Assembly: GCF_001411555.2 (NCBI RefSeq)
Contig: NC_049905.1
Location: forward strand, 20,512,097-20,576,096
Length of the DNA stretch: 64,000 nt
Origin: Juglans regia
Lineage: Eukaryota; Streptophyta; Magnoliopsida; Fagales; Juglandaceae
Reading direction: 5' to 3'
In this document: in pieces, positions 22,120 to 34,600 of the stretch
Layout of the letters: every line of letters starts with the position of its first letter
Numbering within the stretch: the stretch's first letter is position 1
The notes under the pieces: generated by a model
Told to the model about the DNA's origin: nothing
The model's input: only the letters and a program-made list of their open reading frames with translations
Databases searched by the model: none
Position numbers and translations under genes: made by a program

Positions 22120-25100
22120 CAGGACAAACAAAGTTCCTCAGTTCCTCCTGTATTTTTGTCCGCTTCTCATTTCATTACTCAAAAAACTTTCCACAGAGAA
22201 CTATCTATTGTGGAAAGCTCAGATTATTCATTTTCTCAAATGGCACCAACTATTTGGGTACGTAGATGGTTCAGTGCCTGCTCCTCCCTCATCGTTAAAG
22301 ACAAATCCAATCCTGAATATACAAAATGGCTCTGTAAAGATCAGCTTATCATCTCCACTATCAATTCTTCACTCACTGATACAATCTTATCCCAAGTTCT
22401 TGAGTTCTCTTCGTCCAAAGAAATCTGGTCACACCTCCAAACCATGTTCTCGGCCCAGTCTACTACACAGATAATGCAAACACAGTACAAACTCGCCACT
22501 CTAAAAAAGGGGTCTGAAACAATTACTCAATATTTCCACTGTGCATCATCTCTTTTTTCCTCTCTACCCATTTCTAATATTGTCACTGCTCAACTCAACA
22601 CACCTTCTGGAAAATTTCTTCTCCATAAACTTTTACATATTCCTTTAATTACTCGCAATCTTTTATCTGTTCGTCAATTTTGTGTAGATAACTCTGTTTA
22701 TTTTAAATTTCACTCTTCTTTTTTCTTGTGAAAGATTTACGAACCCAGTCGGTGCTCCTCCAAGGCCCCATCAAGAATGGTCTCTATGAGCTTCCCACCA
22801 CTACCAAGTCCATTTCTTCGTCTGCTTTCATTGGTGAATGGACTTCCTCATAAAACTGGCACTCTCGTCTTGGCCATCCTTCTCCACGCACTACCTCATA
22901 TACCATTTGTCAACATCAACTTCCAACCACAACAAATGCTGCACTTCTCCCTTGTTCCGCATGTGCTCAAGCAAAAACACATGCCTTACCTCATCCGTCT
23001 TCATCCTCTCGGTCTACTTCAGCCTTTCAATTATTGTTTTTAGATGTTTGGGGACCAGCGCCTGTGCTATCCTCTTCCAATCATAAGTTTTATCTTTCCA
23101 TTGTTGATGACTTTACAAAATTTATTTGGTATTTTCCACTTCATGCTAAATCAGATATCACAACTATTTTCTTAGCCTTTTTACGTTATAATCTTTAAGA
23201 GTAGACCCACCTTAGTTCCCATCATATTAACAATACTTTTTCCTCCAATGTCATCTTTATTCAAACAGACTGGGTTGGTGAAATTTGCCCCTTCTCCTCC
23301 ATTCTTAAGAATTTCGGCATTACTCATTGAGTTACATGCCCATATTCACATGCACAAAATGGAACGATTGACAGACGTCATTGACACATTGTCGAGATGG
23401 TTCTTGCTCTCCTCTCTCATGCTTCCGTTCCCTCCAAATATTGGATGGAGGCCTTTCAAACCGTTGTGTTTTTAATCAATCAAATGCCTACTTCCATTCT
23501 CCAAAATATATCCCCATTTCAAGCTTTGTTTGGTCATGCACCAGATTATTCCTTTTTTCATACCTTTGGATCAGCATGTTGGCCTAATCTTCAGCTTTAA
23601 TTGTCATAAAATGGATTTTCGTTCAAAATTATGTGTCTTCATAGGATATACTTCTGATCACAAAGGCTATAATTGTCTTCACATTCCTATTGGTCGAAGG
23701 TGTATTTCTCATGATGTCACATTTGATGAAACTCAATTTCCCTTTGCTTCACTTGCTTCCCACTCAGATTCTCCTAACATTTCTCTTCCTTCACTCATAT
23801 CTCCCTCATACACTCCCTCTTCTCTCTTACGTGACCCACAACCAACTACTTCCCAGCCACATGACTTTCCAATCTCTCCTTTACCAAGCCCACAACCCCC
23901 TATACAACACTCTCAAAATTCTCCTGCCTTACTCACCAAACTCACTACCCAGCTCACATCAAAATTCACCTACCTCTCACTCACCAAACTCACTGCCCAG
24001 CTCACATCAAAATTCTCCTGCCTCTCACTCACCCACCAAACTCATGGCCTAGCTCACATCAAAACACTCTTGCCTCTCATTTACCAAACTCAAGGCCCAA
24101 CTCACATCATTCATCTAACCTACCCAAAACACACTCCAGCCCGACGCCCATCCCTTCTTCAACCTATGTCTCTCTTACTTCCAACTTAAACCCTAATCTA
24201 CATCCCACGCCTTCCCCTTCACACTCACGGCCTAAGCAACCTCCTCCTTATTCTCTCATTACCTCTCACCCAATGATTACCCATTCAAAAGATGCTATCC
24301 ATTGTCCTCTATTGTGGTCAGACGACACCATTCCATGGCCTCCACCGAAGCCTTCCGCCTCCCTCACTATCTTGATTTCCTCAACTTTCCCTGAGGAACC
24401 TACGTGCTATACCGAAACCCATAAATTTCCTGAATGGCGCCAAGCCATGGCCCTCGAATTTCAAGCCCTCCTTCACAATAACACCTGGTCTCTTGTTCCT
24501 CTATCTCCAAACTTCAATATTTTAAGTTCCAAATGGGTCCTAAAAACCAAACGGCATGTTGATGGGTCTCTTGAACAGCGCAATGAAATCCCTTGTTGTC
24601 AAGGGATTTCATCAACAAGCTAGACTAGACTATACGGAGACCTTCAGCCCATTTGTGAAACCAGCCACCATCCGACTCCTTATCTCCCTTGTTGCGCAAA
24701 ATCGCTGGCCACCACATCAACTTGACATCCAAAATGTCTTTCTACACGCGGATTTGGAGGAGGATGTGTACATGGTTTAGCCTACTGGGTTTGTTGATTC
24801 TAACTTTCCTACTCATGTTTGTAAACTGTGAAAGTCCATTTATGGTTTGAAATAAGCTCCTAGAGCTTGGTTTTCAAAACTGAGCAATAAACTGTTAGAG
24901 TTAGGTTGTCGGCCCTCTAAGTCAGATTCCTCTTTGTTTATCTTCACCACTACAAATGCTACTGTTTATGTTCTCATATACGTTGATGATATTGTGGTAA
25001 CTACTAATCATTCCATTCTCATTACTAATTTCATCAATGGTCTCAAATCTTCATTTCCAGTTAAAGATCTAGGTGCCTTACATTATTTTTTAAGTATTGA

Positions 25101-25920
25101 AGTGCTTTGCACGTCTACTGGTTTGTTTATGTTTCAAAATAAATACATTCATGATCTGTTGTTGCGCACAAATATGCATCGGTCAAAATCAGTTTCCAAT
25201 CCCATGTGTACATCGGTCAAACTCACTACATTAAGTGGAAATTCCTTTGAAGATCCTCAACTCTACCATAGTGTTGTAGGAAGTCTTCAATATCTTTCCT
25301 TCACTCGACCATATATTTCCTTTGCCTTCAATAAAGTTTGTCAATTCATGCATTCTCCTCGTATTCCACATTGGCAAGCTGTTAAAATGATACTTTGCTA
25401 TCTTCAACTTACTTCTAGCTATGGCTTATATTTTTCTACATCATCATCATTCATTCTAAAAGCTTTTTTTTATGTTGATTGGGCGGGATGCCCAGATGAT
25501 AGAAAATCTACTAGTAAATTTTGTGTTTATCTTGGAAATTATCTTGTGTCTTGGGGCTCTAAGAAACAACCAACCGTTGCACAGTCCTCTACTGAGGCCG
25601 AATACAAAGCAGTGTGGCAAATACTGTTTGTGAGTTACTTTGGTTACAATCTTTGTTGAAAAAACTTGGTCTTTTTCTTGCTAATCCACCAACTCTTTTG
25701 TGTGACAATATTAGTGCCACATATTTAGCTGTTAATCTTGTTTTACACTCACGCACTAAGCATGTTGATGTTGCCTATCATTTTGTGCGGGACCGAGTTG
25801 CAAACAAGACACTTCAAGTTGCCTTTGTCTCTAGCAAGGATCAATTTGTTGATATTCTTACAAAGCCCCTATCAGCATCACAGTTCTCAAGCTTACGATC
25901 AAGCCTCACTATTTTACTAG
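22120..25920 (+). pseudogene. Broken Copia gag-pol polyprotein
   Basis: Gag: STENYLLWKAQIIHFLKW, SNPEYTKWLCKDQLIISTI and VLEFSSSKEIWSHLQTMFSA at 22190-22600. A pre-integrase scrap KLLHIPLITRNLLSVRQFCV lies near 22630-22690. Integrase: SIVDDFTKFIWYFPLH and DYSFFHTFGSACWPNLQ, 22760-23700. Reverse transcriptase: FPEWRQAMALEFQALLHNNT, KGFHQQARLDYTETFSPFVK, QLDIQNVFLHADLEEDVYM and YVDDIVVTTN, 24420-25020; the YVDD catalytic box is kept. RNase H: DWAGCPDDRKSTSKFCVYLG and VSWGSKKQPTVAQSSTEAEY, then RTKHVDVAYHFVRD after a frameshift near 25620. Stops occur at several sites, including 23173, 24778 and 24853. There is no intact protein. Confidence 0.88.
23935..24112 (+). repeat. Tandem repeat in the Copia integrase-RT linker
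   Basis: Three and a half imperfect units of roughly 50-55 bp, each with CACCAAACTCA, then GCCCAGCTCACATCAAAA, then CTGCCTCTCA. They lie in the Pro/Ser-rich linker between integrase and reverse transcriptase. Confidence 0.8.
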
Positions 25921-26697
25921 TGCCGCTTGCATCGTAGGGGATATTAAGGTATGCCATGGACCTGCACAAATAGAGGAATTCACCTCTCAGTAATTCTATT
26001 ATACACATCACCTACCCAGCTGTCAAGGCCAACTGAATGCTCTAGAATGCTTTGGAATTATTGTCCTCTTGTAAAAAGATTGACTCTCTTGCTTATAAAT
26101 ACTAGTGTAAATGATACAGGAAAGGAATGAAAAAGTAGTATTTCAGAATTGGTCTCCTTTGTTTTTGTTTCCCTTTCTGTCATTTTATCAAACACTTTAC
26201 AGGCTTTATTACAATCTGATGAAACACATTATGCCACATTAATTTATGAAATTATTTTTGTGTAATTGATTTGTGACTAGTGTATTTAATTCTCAATGAG
26301 AAAAATTGATCACCACCCACTACTAATTCAAACTTGAACTCCTCAATGCCTTAATTAATATATGGTTCTTTTGTGTGAAGGGAATTAATATATGGTTCGA
26401 TTGTATAAGTATGCTACAGCAAACGGGCAAGATTAAATAATTTTCAAGATCAAATATTTTATGGATAAGTTTGAAATTATCATTCAACAAATAAATTCAA
26501 GTATTCATGAACAGAAGATATAACTCGATATGATATATATGCTCTCACTCAACTTTATTCAAATACAAATTAAATGAACTGATAATTTGATCACCCACTT
26601 ATATTTGTTCATACTCAACTTAATTAATTGTTTACGCAACCTTAAATATTGAGTTGATGTAATATCTTAATTATGAAAAAATCTATTCATCATCATA

Positions 26698-26819
26698 ACT
26701 TCTATCATCCTTCCATCATCCTATGATGTGGCATTAGATGATAGATTTATAAATAAAATATAATAAATAATTTAATCATCTAATAACACATCATAGAATG
26801 ATGAGAGGATGATGGAAGT
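26698..26819. mobile_element. Palindromic MITE-like element
   Basis: Terminal inverted repeats of about 33 bp at 26698-26730 and 26787-26819 match at most positions (ACTTCTATCATCC against the complement of GGATGATGGAAGT, then CTATGATGTG against CACATCATAG). The complementarity continues inward. A related element is at 52752-52865. Confidence 0.65.
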
Positions 26820-27241
26820 TGAGATCTTCACAAAGAATGGGTTACGTCATTAACCATTTTCATAAATTTTATTATTTATTCATTCTTTTGTAAAAAAAAC
26901 CCTTTTAATTAATTGTTTTCTCAACTAAATAGTACTAACAATTTAGTTGTTATGGTGGACGGTGTGGTTTACAATCAATTAATCAAGAGTGATGGCCTAC
27001 TATTTATATCACTCGCATTGTAATGCTATTTGGCTTATTAAAAAGATTTAAAAAATATATGTTCTAAACAAGATAGGGTACAAAAAACGCAAAAAATAAA
27101 TACTAAAATTCTAAATTCATTCTATCTTTTTATATTTGTGTTTATATTTTTATTTTTTTCTAATAAATCACGTAACACCATAGTCAAGAGGGCCAAAATG
27201 AGTAGCATTGTAATTTACTCTAATTATATTAGAGAAATAAT

Positions 27242-27400
27242 TTGTACAAGCTCTAAATAGACAAATTTCATACAAGTCCTTATAAAAAAGTAGACCCCAC
27301 TTTAAAAAATTAAAAAAATATAAAAAAACTATTCTTTATTAGTGAGACCCATTATTTTATAAAAGACTTGTATGAAATTTGTCTATTTGAAACTTGTATC
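27242..27400. mobile_element. MITE with 24-bp perfect inverted repeats
   Basis: Arms 27255-27278 and 27365-27388 are perfect reverse complements (AAATAGACAAATTTCATACA and so on), and imperfect complementarity extends to about 27242 and 27400. The interior is AT-rich and non-coding (TAGACCCCACTTTAAAA, TTAGTGAGACCCATTA). Confidence 0.7.
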
Positions 27401-27734
27401 TAATATTACTCATTATATTAAAGATCTTGCTACTATGCTGCCAAAATGTACCGTTGGACATGCCCTTTTTATAGAATTGTACTTTTTATATTTTAAATAT
27501 TTTTTAAACATATTTAAATATTTTTTAAAATATATAAATACACTAGTATATATTAACTTGTTTAAATATTTAAGAAAATTAAAATATATTGGCGGACAAA
27601 TCCAGGAAATTAACAAAACCAATAGACAAATTAATTAGCATTTTCCTAATTTATATTAATGCTCAAATACTGTGAACCACTCAAAACAGCAATAAAATCT
27701 CGAGTCCCAGGAACAGTAATCTCTGCATGATCGA

Positions 27735-27900
27735 TCAGCTCTTTATTATAATTTTTTAAAATTTTAACATAAAATATAATAAATAATTTAACTTTTTCAA
27801 ATCTCAAAATAATAATAATATTGTAACACTATCTTATCATATGAACTGAATTCAATTGAACTGAATTTAACTGAATTCAATTCAACATCCAAACACATTA
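27735..27900. mobile_element. Family A MITE
   Basis: Carries the shared tracts ACATAAAATATAATAAATAA and TTTTTCAAATCTCAAAATAA and ends CAACATCCAAACAC, the same end as the copy at 11432. The left end is unclear. Confidence 0.5.
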
Positions 27901-28679
27901 AACCGTGGTCCCTAAAGACCAAAGTTAATGACATTGGACCCATAGGCCGTTGGCATGCCTGCCAGCTTATAATTTGTGTAAGCAGGTGTAAGTCAAGAAT
28001 AGTAGTGTACCTTACATATAATTTTACGAACAATATATTTTATTGTACGTAAAATACACACGGAGGGATAATCCCATATATTTTATTATTATTTTCTTTT
28101 TTAATTTAAATTTTAAAGTTTTAACTATATATATATATATATTCAATAGTTGACACATCAACGGTAAATATTAGAATTATATAAGTAAAAAGTATAAGTA
28201 AATTAATTAGATAGCATTTATATATTTCCTAAGACCAATTCATGACCTTATAGAATTAGATAACATTTATATATTAATTAGATAACATCAACAGTAAATG
28301 TTTACTTTTACTCTTTACTCTTGCTTATTGAGTCCGTCTCAATATATGTTTCAAATTGTTTATTCCTGACCTTAGACATTTATATTTTATATTCATTGTT
28401 TCAAGAAGTATATTTCAAACTTTAGACATGCTAAAGCCGGCAAAATAGAGCTCCTCGTTGATGAATTATTTGTTATTTGGCTTGGTTTCTTACATTTCAT
28501 TTTTTATAATTCAGATATTTTACTTGCTTTGTGACACTTATTATTAGTTTTTAGATGATTTGTAAGTTTGGTTTGTGCTTTTCACTTGTGCAATTGCTTT
28601 TTTGAGCAAGAACTTACAATTTGGATGTGTATAATATTTTTTGTGATTCTGTTTTTATGCATTTTTTTTTAATTTTCTG

Positions 28680-29145
28680 AAAACTCTTTTTCGGTGAGTA
28701 AAATTCGCCGGAAATAATATTTTGTTGATTTAGCTTATTTTCAGCGATTATATTTCGCCGCAAATACTCTTTTTCGACGACAATTAACTTCTGGAAAAGC
28801 ATAATGGCGACAATAATTTAAAATCGGTGGAAAAATAGTCATTTGCGGTGATTTCTCAACCTTTTGCGACGGTATGTATTGCCGTAATTGACTTTTATCA
28901 ACGATTTAATGATAAACGGAAATGTCATTTCCGTCGATTTTGGGAAAGTTGTGACAAACAAAAATCGCCGGAAATAGTAATTTTTTGCGACATTTTTTTC
29001 TATGGCTGAAATTGATTAGAAAAGGCACTTTAATTTTGTTGAACATGCAACGAATTAGAAATCGCCAAAAATAATCAAATGTAACGATTATTAGAGTTAT
29101 TTGCGATGATTTTAAGCGTTGAAAAATGTATGATTTCTTATAGTG
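28680..29145 (-). mobile_element. CACTA-like transposon terminus with subterminal repeats
   Basis: Read on the minus strand, the element starts at 29145 with CACTATAAGAAATCATAC, a typical CACTA-superfamily end. Inside are many short subterminal units with CGCCGGAAAT, TTTGCGACG, TTTGCGATG and CGCCGCAAAT, spaced irregularly in both orientations to about 28680. Related units (ATTTGCGACCGAAAT) at 29505-29560 may be another fragment. No transposase and no second terminus were found. Confidence 0.6.
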
Positions 29146-29840
29146 GCAATACTATATATTAATATTGGTTGTTGACACCTTAATTAATTATTCTTAGGTT
29201 GAAACCATGTTGTTTTTGTATGATCGATCTTGGCCAAAGCTCTTTGTGCAGGACTTTTTCTTTTTTTTTTAGCAAAACACATATGGCGTGGTACTGTTTA
29301 TTTTATGGAGCCAAAACTGGCAGTATTGATCTTGGCTTGCTGCTTTTCGCACGCATTGCGAACGCTAATCTTTCCTCAACATTGCATGAAATGAGATCAA
29401 CGTGACTATATATATATATATATATATTATATACACGTTATTATTCATAAAAAATAATAGTTCACTCCTTAAAATTATGAAAATAGCTAGTTAGTTTCGG
29501 CAATTATTTGCGACCGAAATGACTTTTTTTGCAACAAAAAATTTAGTCCAACAAAGATATTTTTTGTTACAGGTTAAGGTTCAATATCTCAAATGAAATT
29601 TTAAAGGAATAATATTTACTAAAGTAGTGTTTTTGTTTTTGGATTAACACATATATATATATAAAATATGTGTTGGCCTATATATATATTAATGCCTTAT
29701 AAATTTGTTAACGATCATATTCTTACAATTACTATTAGCCTGAACGTGGATTTTTCTTCTTTATTCTTTATTTTTTGAATTATATCCACCAAAGTAAAAG
29801 AAAGAAGATACACATTCTGAATGATGTTATCAGTCCCGTT

Positions 29841-30010
29841 TAGATAGTGAAAGTATTTCATCTCATTCTATCTCATCATTATAATTTTTTTAAATTTTTA
29901 CATAAAATATAATTATAAATAATATAATTTTTTCAAATTCTAAAATAATAATAATATTAAAAAATAATAATCTAATATTATTTTATTCAACTTTTAATTT
30001 TTATATAAAA
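29841..30010. mobile_element. Family A MITE
   Basis: Begins CCCGTTTAGATAGTGAAAGT and contains TTACATAAAATATAA and TTCAAATTCTAAAATAATAA, the shared interior of this family. The right end is degraded. Confidence 0.55.
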
Positions 30011-30795
30011 TCCTCATCGCGTTATCCATGACAGCCAAATTAACTATGCATGCGTTATTTTGAAGAAAAGTGGACACAAAAGATTATATATATAGAAGTA
30101 AATTAACTTACTGCAGCAGAATGCTTGATGATGCTGATCTGTAGAGTACACGAGTATTTTAGATAGGAAAAAGCTACTATGCCCACAAAACTTTACTATT
30201 CTATTTTATCGCTCGGTAAAAAAAAAAAAAAAATTAATTTTTTTATTTAATAATTAAAAAAATAATTTTAAATATATTGATATATTTTTTTATTTTTTAA
30301 AAATATTTAAATATATTAAAAAAAGTGAATAGAAAATGAAAAAAAAAAAAGTTAGGTATGAATGAGCGCCGCTCTTTTAGATAAGGGTATCATCATTTAC
30401 AAACCTCGTCCATCTCTCGTTAGATAGATATATAGAACATGTATTTGCATTCTAACCCCTAAACTTTACTAAAATACCTATATAGCACTAGGTGTTATAT
30501 CTCAATCATATATATAGCCTAGGTAGGTAGGGTTGCCAAAACTTATTTATAAGAAAGGGTAAAAGATTGTGAAAATGAAGTTTTATATATATATTATATG
30601 CTGCATATAATATCTGTCGAGTTGTCGATCAGCCAAAGATCTACAAAATGCATGCCAAAGCTTAAAAAAAATGTTAAAAAATCACCGTTTAAAGCACCAA
30701 AAACTTCACTCTCAGTTATCTCTTGGCGGCAGCAGCAGCACCACCACATGATGCAGAAGCATTCATTACTGTTTGGTGAGCACAGTTACTGCCAT

Positions 30796-30803
30796 TATAA
30801 ATA
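30796..30803 (+). promoter_or_regulatory. Possible TATA box of ABCG copy 2
   Basis: TATAAATA lies about 290 bases before the start codon at 31087, in the less AT-rich part of the upstream region. Assignment rests on motif and spacing only. Confidence 0.3.
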
Positions 30804-31086
30804 TTAATTTTCCATGAAAGGGACCGAAAGATTTGTCACCATCCCATTTGACCAAACCAGGCTAGAGAATTGCATGCCGACCCTACCTTCATCTTCTTCG
30901 TAAGCTGTTTTGTCTCTCTCCTGTCGTTGCACCTCGTAACTCATTAACCTCTGACCAGTTTGGTTGTCAACCGTAAATGGCTGCAGCCTGAGAACCACTT
31001 CGATCGTCCTTTATATTCTCTGCCCTCTTCTGGGTCTTGTTTATTTCAAAGTAAAGAATTTCAGTTGTAAATTAATCTGAAGTAGT

Positions 31087-31349
31087 ATGGAACAACTAAA
31101 GGAGGCTGCTAGCGATGGTGGCCGTGCAGAGGATCATGAACAGAGGGGTATATTGAGAACAGGCAGAGATTATGAGAGGAGAATGTACTTGTTATGGCAA
31201 GATCTTACTGTTGTAATTCCAAACTTCGGGAATGGACATAGCAGAAGATTGCTTGATGGGCTCAGTGGTTTTGCTGAGCCTGGCAGGATCATGGCTATTA
31301 TGGGTCCTTCTGGTTCTGGGAAATCCACCCTTCTTGATTCTTTAGCAGG

Positions 31350-31383
<34 letters not shown>

Positions 31384-31608
31384 GAGCATGCAAAGGATTT
31401 TCAGTGCATGGGTTTTTGCCCGGCCCTAGCTAGCTCTCCTTGTGACCATCCATGCTCTTGCATGCTGATTTTTTTCATGTAGAGCAAGAGCATGCAGACT
31501 TGCAGTCAGCTTTGGTTCAAGTAACATGATCTAAACTTAATGTGCATGCATGAAAGAGCTTCCATTCCTGCTTGAAACTTGAAAGTTAATCAAGAGCTTG
31601 TTCAGTTG

Positions 31609-31677
<69 letters not shown>

Positions 31678-34600
31678 TAAATCATACTTAAAAAACTGCT
31701 TTATGATAACAAAAAGAAAACATATAAATAAAAATGTTTTAGTGCTTGCTGTTCTTGATCCAGTGCTGAAACCAGAGAAAGCTTCAAGACGGCCGGAATA
31801 TTATTAAAAGAAAATGATCACGGCCAAATCCCTCTTCCCGGCCATGATCATGATCACCTATAAATTGTAAATTAAAAGAGTAAACAAAAAATGAGAGCGG
31901 AAAACAGACATGAAAAAGGGAACTTCAATTTTCGTGTTTCCACTACATTAATAGAAAATTGTTTCCAGAAAATAAATGCAACCGACCCAATTTATTTTAT
32001 TTTTCATATTTTTGGCACTTTTTTCCGGAAATATCAGCGACTTTAGATATCTGATCTTTTTGCTGAAAAGGGAAAAGGTTTCTTTGCCGGTTTGGATTGA
32101 TCCCGTTAATATTTACAAATTTTAATTAATAAATTTTATTATTATTCACAAAGTATCTCAACTCATTTTATCTCTGAATCTCTCTTAATCTAAACAGGAC
32201 CTAAGTCAAATTATAAATAATGTCTCGAGACATTTAACCGTTTGTCATCTTCAATTACATTTTTCATATAAATTATTTTCATATAAATTATAAATAATTT
32301 AACAAGTTAACTATTTAAAGAAAAAATTACTTAAAAATGATTATCAAAATAAGAAGAACTCTTCTAGAAAGTTGCTTTTGATTGATTATTAGGTAGTTGA
32401 TTGTCTTGATTGTTGTTGTTAATGAGCCTTGAGCTTTTGCAGGCAGGCTGTCAGGAAATGTTGTCATGACTGGAAATGTTCTCCTCAATGGGAAGAAAAA
32501 GAGACTAGACTATGGTGTTCTTGTAAGTCATTTTAAATCAGAATTATTGCCTTTGGCCAAAGTTAATTTCAAGAATCAAGACCTTTGGCTCCTTTCATTT
32601 TCTCTTTTTCCTTTTTGAGAAGGGGGTTGTTTTGGGGTGTTCTATATATAAAGAGGCAAATTATCCCCCTTATATGCATATTTAGTGTAGAAAATCATGT
32701 ATTAATGAAGTTTTTAATAAAGCTATTAAAGTGCAAATATTATATAACTGATTAGATTAGTCATTCTCATTTAAGTTTAATGGTGTCTACTAGCTTTCCT
32801 AACATATCTTCTTTTGATTTTCTCAACCCATGTCTTTTTAGTTTTGTGATAAAGTTTTTTTTTTTTTTTAAAAAAAAAAAAAAACTAAAAGAGTCTATAA
32901 TTTATTCCTCTTGATAGCAATTTTAAGTAAGGTTGTTAGATTTCCCTATCATTAACATAGAAATAAATGAGTGCAAGGATACTAAAAATTTGAAGTTTTT
33001 TTTAAGAATTGCAAGTACAGTTTTAGAATGTACAAGTTTCATACATTCACTTTGAAAAAAATAGGTCCACTATTAAAAAATAATATTTTCATGTGGATTC
33101 CAGATATACCCACTTTTTTAAGAGCTTTGCTACTCATCATCCTCACACACCACACATTATACTTATTCTTATTTATTTTAAATTTTTAAATTTTTAAATT
33201 TTTTGATTTTATTCTTCTTAAACTAATTGAATTCTTCTACTAATCATTCATACACTACATATTTGATAAGAGAAAAAAATAAAAAATATGGTATGCGGTA
33301 TGTGAGTATGATGAATAGAGTTTTTCTTTTTTTTAAAAAATGAATATATATACGAAACTTATACACCTTAAAACTGTATATATCATTTTTTTTTTAATAT
33401 AAAAGGAGGACATCAATATGTTAACATCGACACTCATATAATAGAATGCATTCTATTTATTTATTTTTCTATAATAGAATGCATGCTAACTTATTTATAT
33501 ATAACGTACATAATATATATCTCATTTAATAAACTTAGTTAATGATGTGCATCATGTAAGCAATTTTCTAGCATATAAAGAATATGAAGGGCCACTTCTT
33601 AATTTGACCAATTTATTTTCAAATTCTGTTCATTTTCCCCTTTTTTCCCCCTTAAAATTTCAGGCTTATGTAACCCAAGAGGATATAATGCTGGGAACAT
33701 TAACAGTGAGAGAAACCTTAAAATACTCAGCCCATCTGAGGCTTCCAACTACCATGACCAAAGAAGAGATTAATGTCATTGTGGAGGGAACAATCACAGA
33801 AATGGGTCTCCAAGATTGCGCAGACAGATTAATTGGAAACTGGCATTTAAGAGGTATAAGTGGAGGGGAGAAAAAGAGACTAAGCATTGCCATTGAAATC
33901 CTCACAAGGCCATGCCTCTTGTTTCTTGATGAACCAACCAGTGGCCTTGACAGTGCCTCGGCTTTCTTTGTTGTTCAAACTCTGAGAAGAATTGCTCATG
34001 ATGGCAGAACTGTCATCTCTTCCATTCATCAGCCAAGTAGTGAGGTTTTTGCACTCTTTGATGATCTGTTTCTTCTTTCTGGTGGCCAAACAGTATATTT
34101 TGGAGCAGCAAAGTTGGCCATTGAGGTATACATACAGTACTGTCAGAGTGATGATGATGTATTTTTGCTATGTGAAAATATATATAATCCTATATATAAA
34201 TTGAAAGGTACTCGTTTACATGATTTTACAGTTCTTTGACAAAGCTGGATTTCCATGCCCAAGTCGAAGAAATCCCTCTGATCACTTCCTCCGTTGTATA
34301 AATTCAGACTTCGATGTAGTGACGATGTCTTTGTTGGAATCTCACAGAATACGTGTATGTATATGGTAACACTTTTACTGTCATATATACAAGTGTTTAG
34401 GTTGTTGTCAGGGAGAGGTAGATTTAATTATTTATATTATATTCTTAATACTTCTCTTCACGTGTGGATCAGACTCTCCATCAATGAGTGAGCTATTGAG
34501 ATAGATTTAATTATTTATATTATATTCCAACTTTTGAAATGCTGCTTGGTATCTCATTTTTGTCAAGTATCTTTGGATGTGAAAGCTTGTTAATATGATT

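Larger units (their letters stand above)
21799..26211 (+). mobile_element. Copia LTR retrotransposon with both LTRs and TSD, decayed
   Basis: The left LTR is 21799-22057 and the right LTR is 25942-26211; both start TATTAAGG and end GCTTTATTA. The exact duplication CAATC flanks the element (21794-21798 and 26212-26216). A primer-binding site TGGTATCAAGAGCC begins at 22058 and a purine tract CGTAGGGGA ends at 25941. Gag, integrase, reverse transcriptase and RNase H follow in Copia order on the plus strand, but with many stops and frameshifts. The zinc knuckle and most of the protease have been deleted. Both LTRs begin TA rather than the usual TG. TATAAATA at about 21940 in the LTR could be the promoter. 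Confidence 0.9.
26217..28680. other. AT-rich spacer with MITEs
   Basis: No gene is supported. Identifiable contents are MITE-like inverted repeats at 26698-26819 and 27242-27400, a family A MITE at 27735-27900, and a TA microsatellite at about 28126-28142. The rest is unassigned AT-rich DNA. Confidence 0.5.
29146..31086. other. Spacer and 5' flank of ABCG copy 2
   Basis: Contains TA microsatellites near 29406-29428 and 29650-29690, a family A MITE at 29841-30010, and a poly-A stretch at about 30219. Bases 30600-31086 have lower AT content and probably include the promoter and leader of the second ABCG gene. No other gene is supported. Confidence 0.45.

Noticed and set aside
31598..31807. ORF across the TA/CA microsatellite
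   Set aside because: Repeat-generated frame in an intron.
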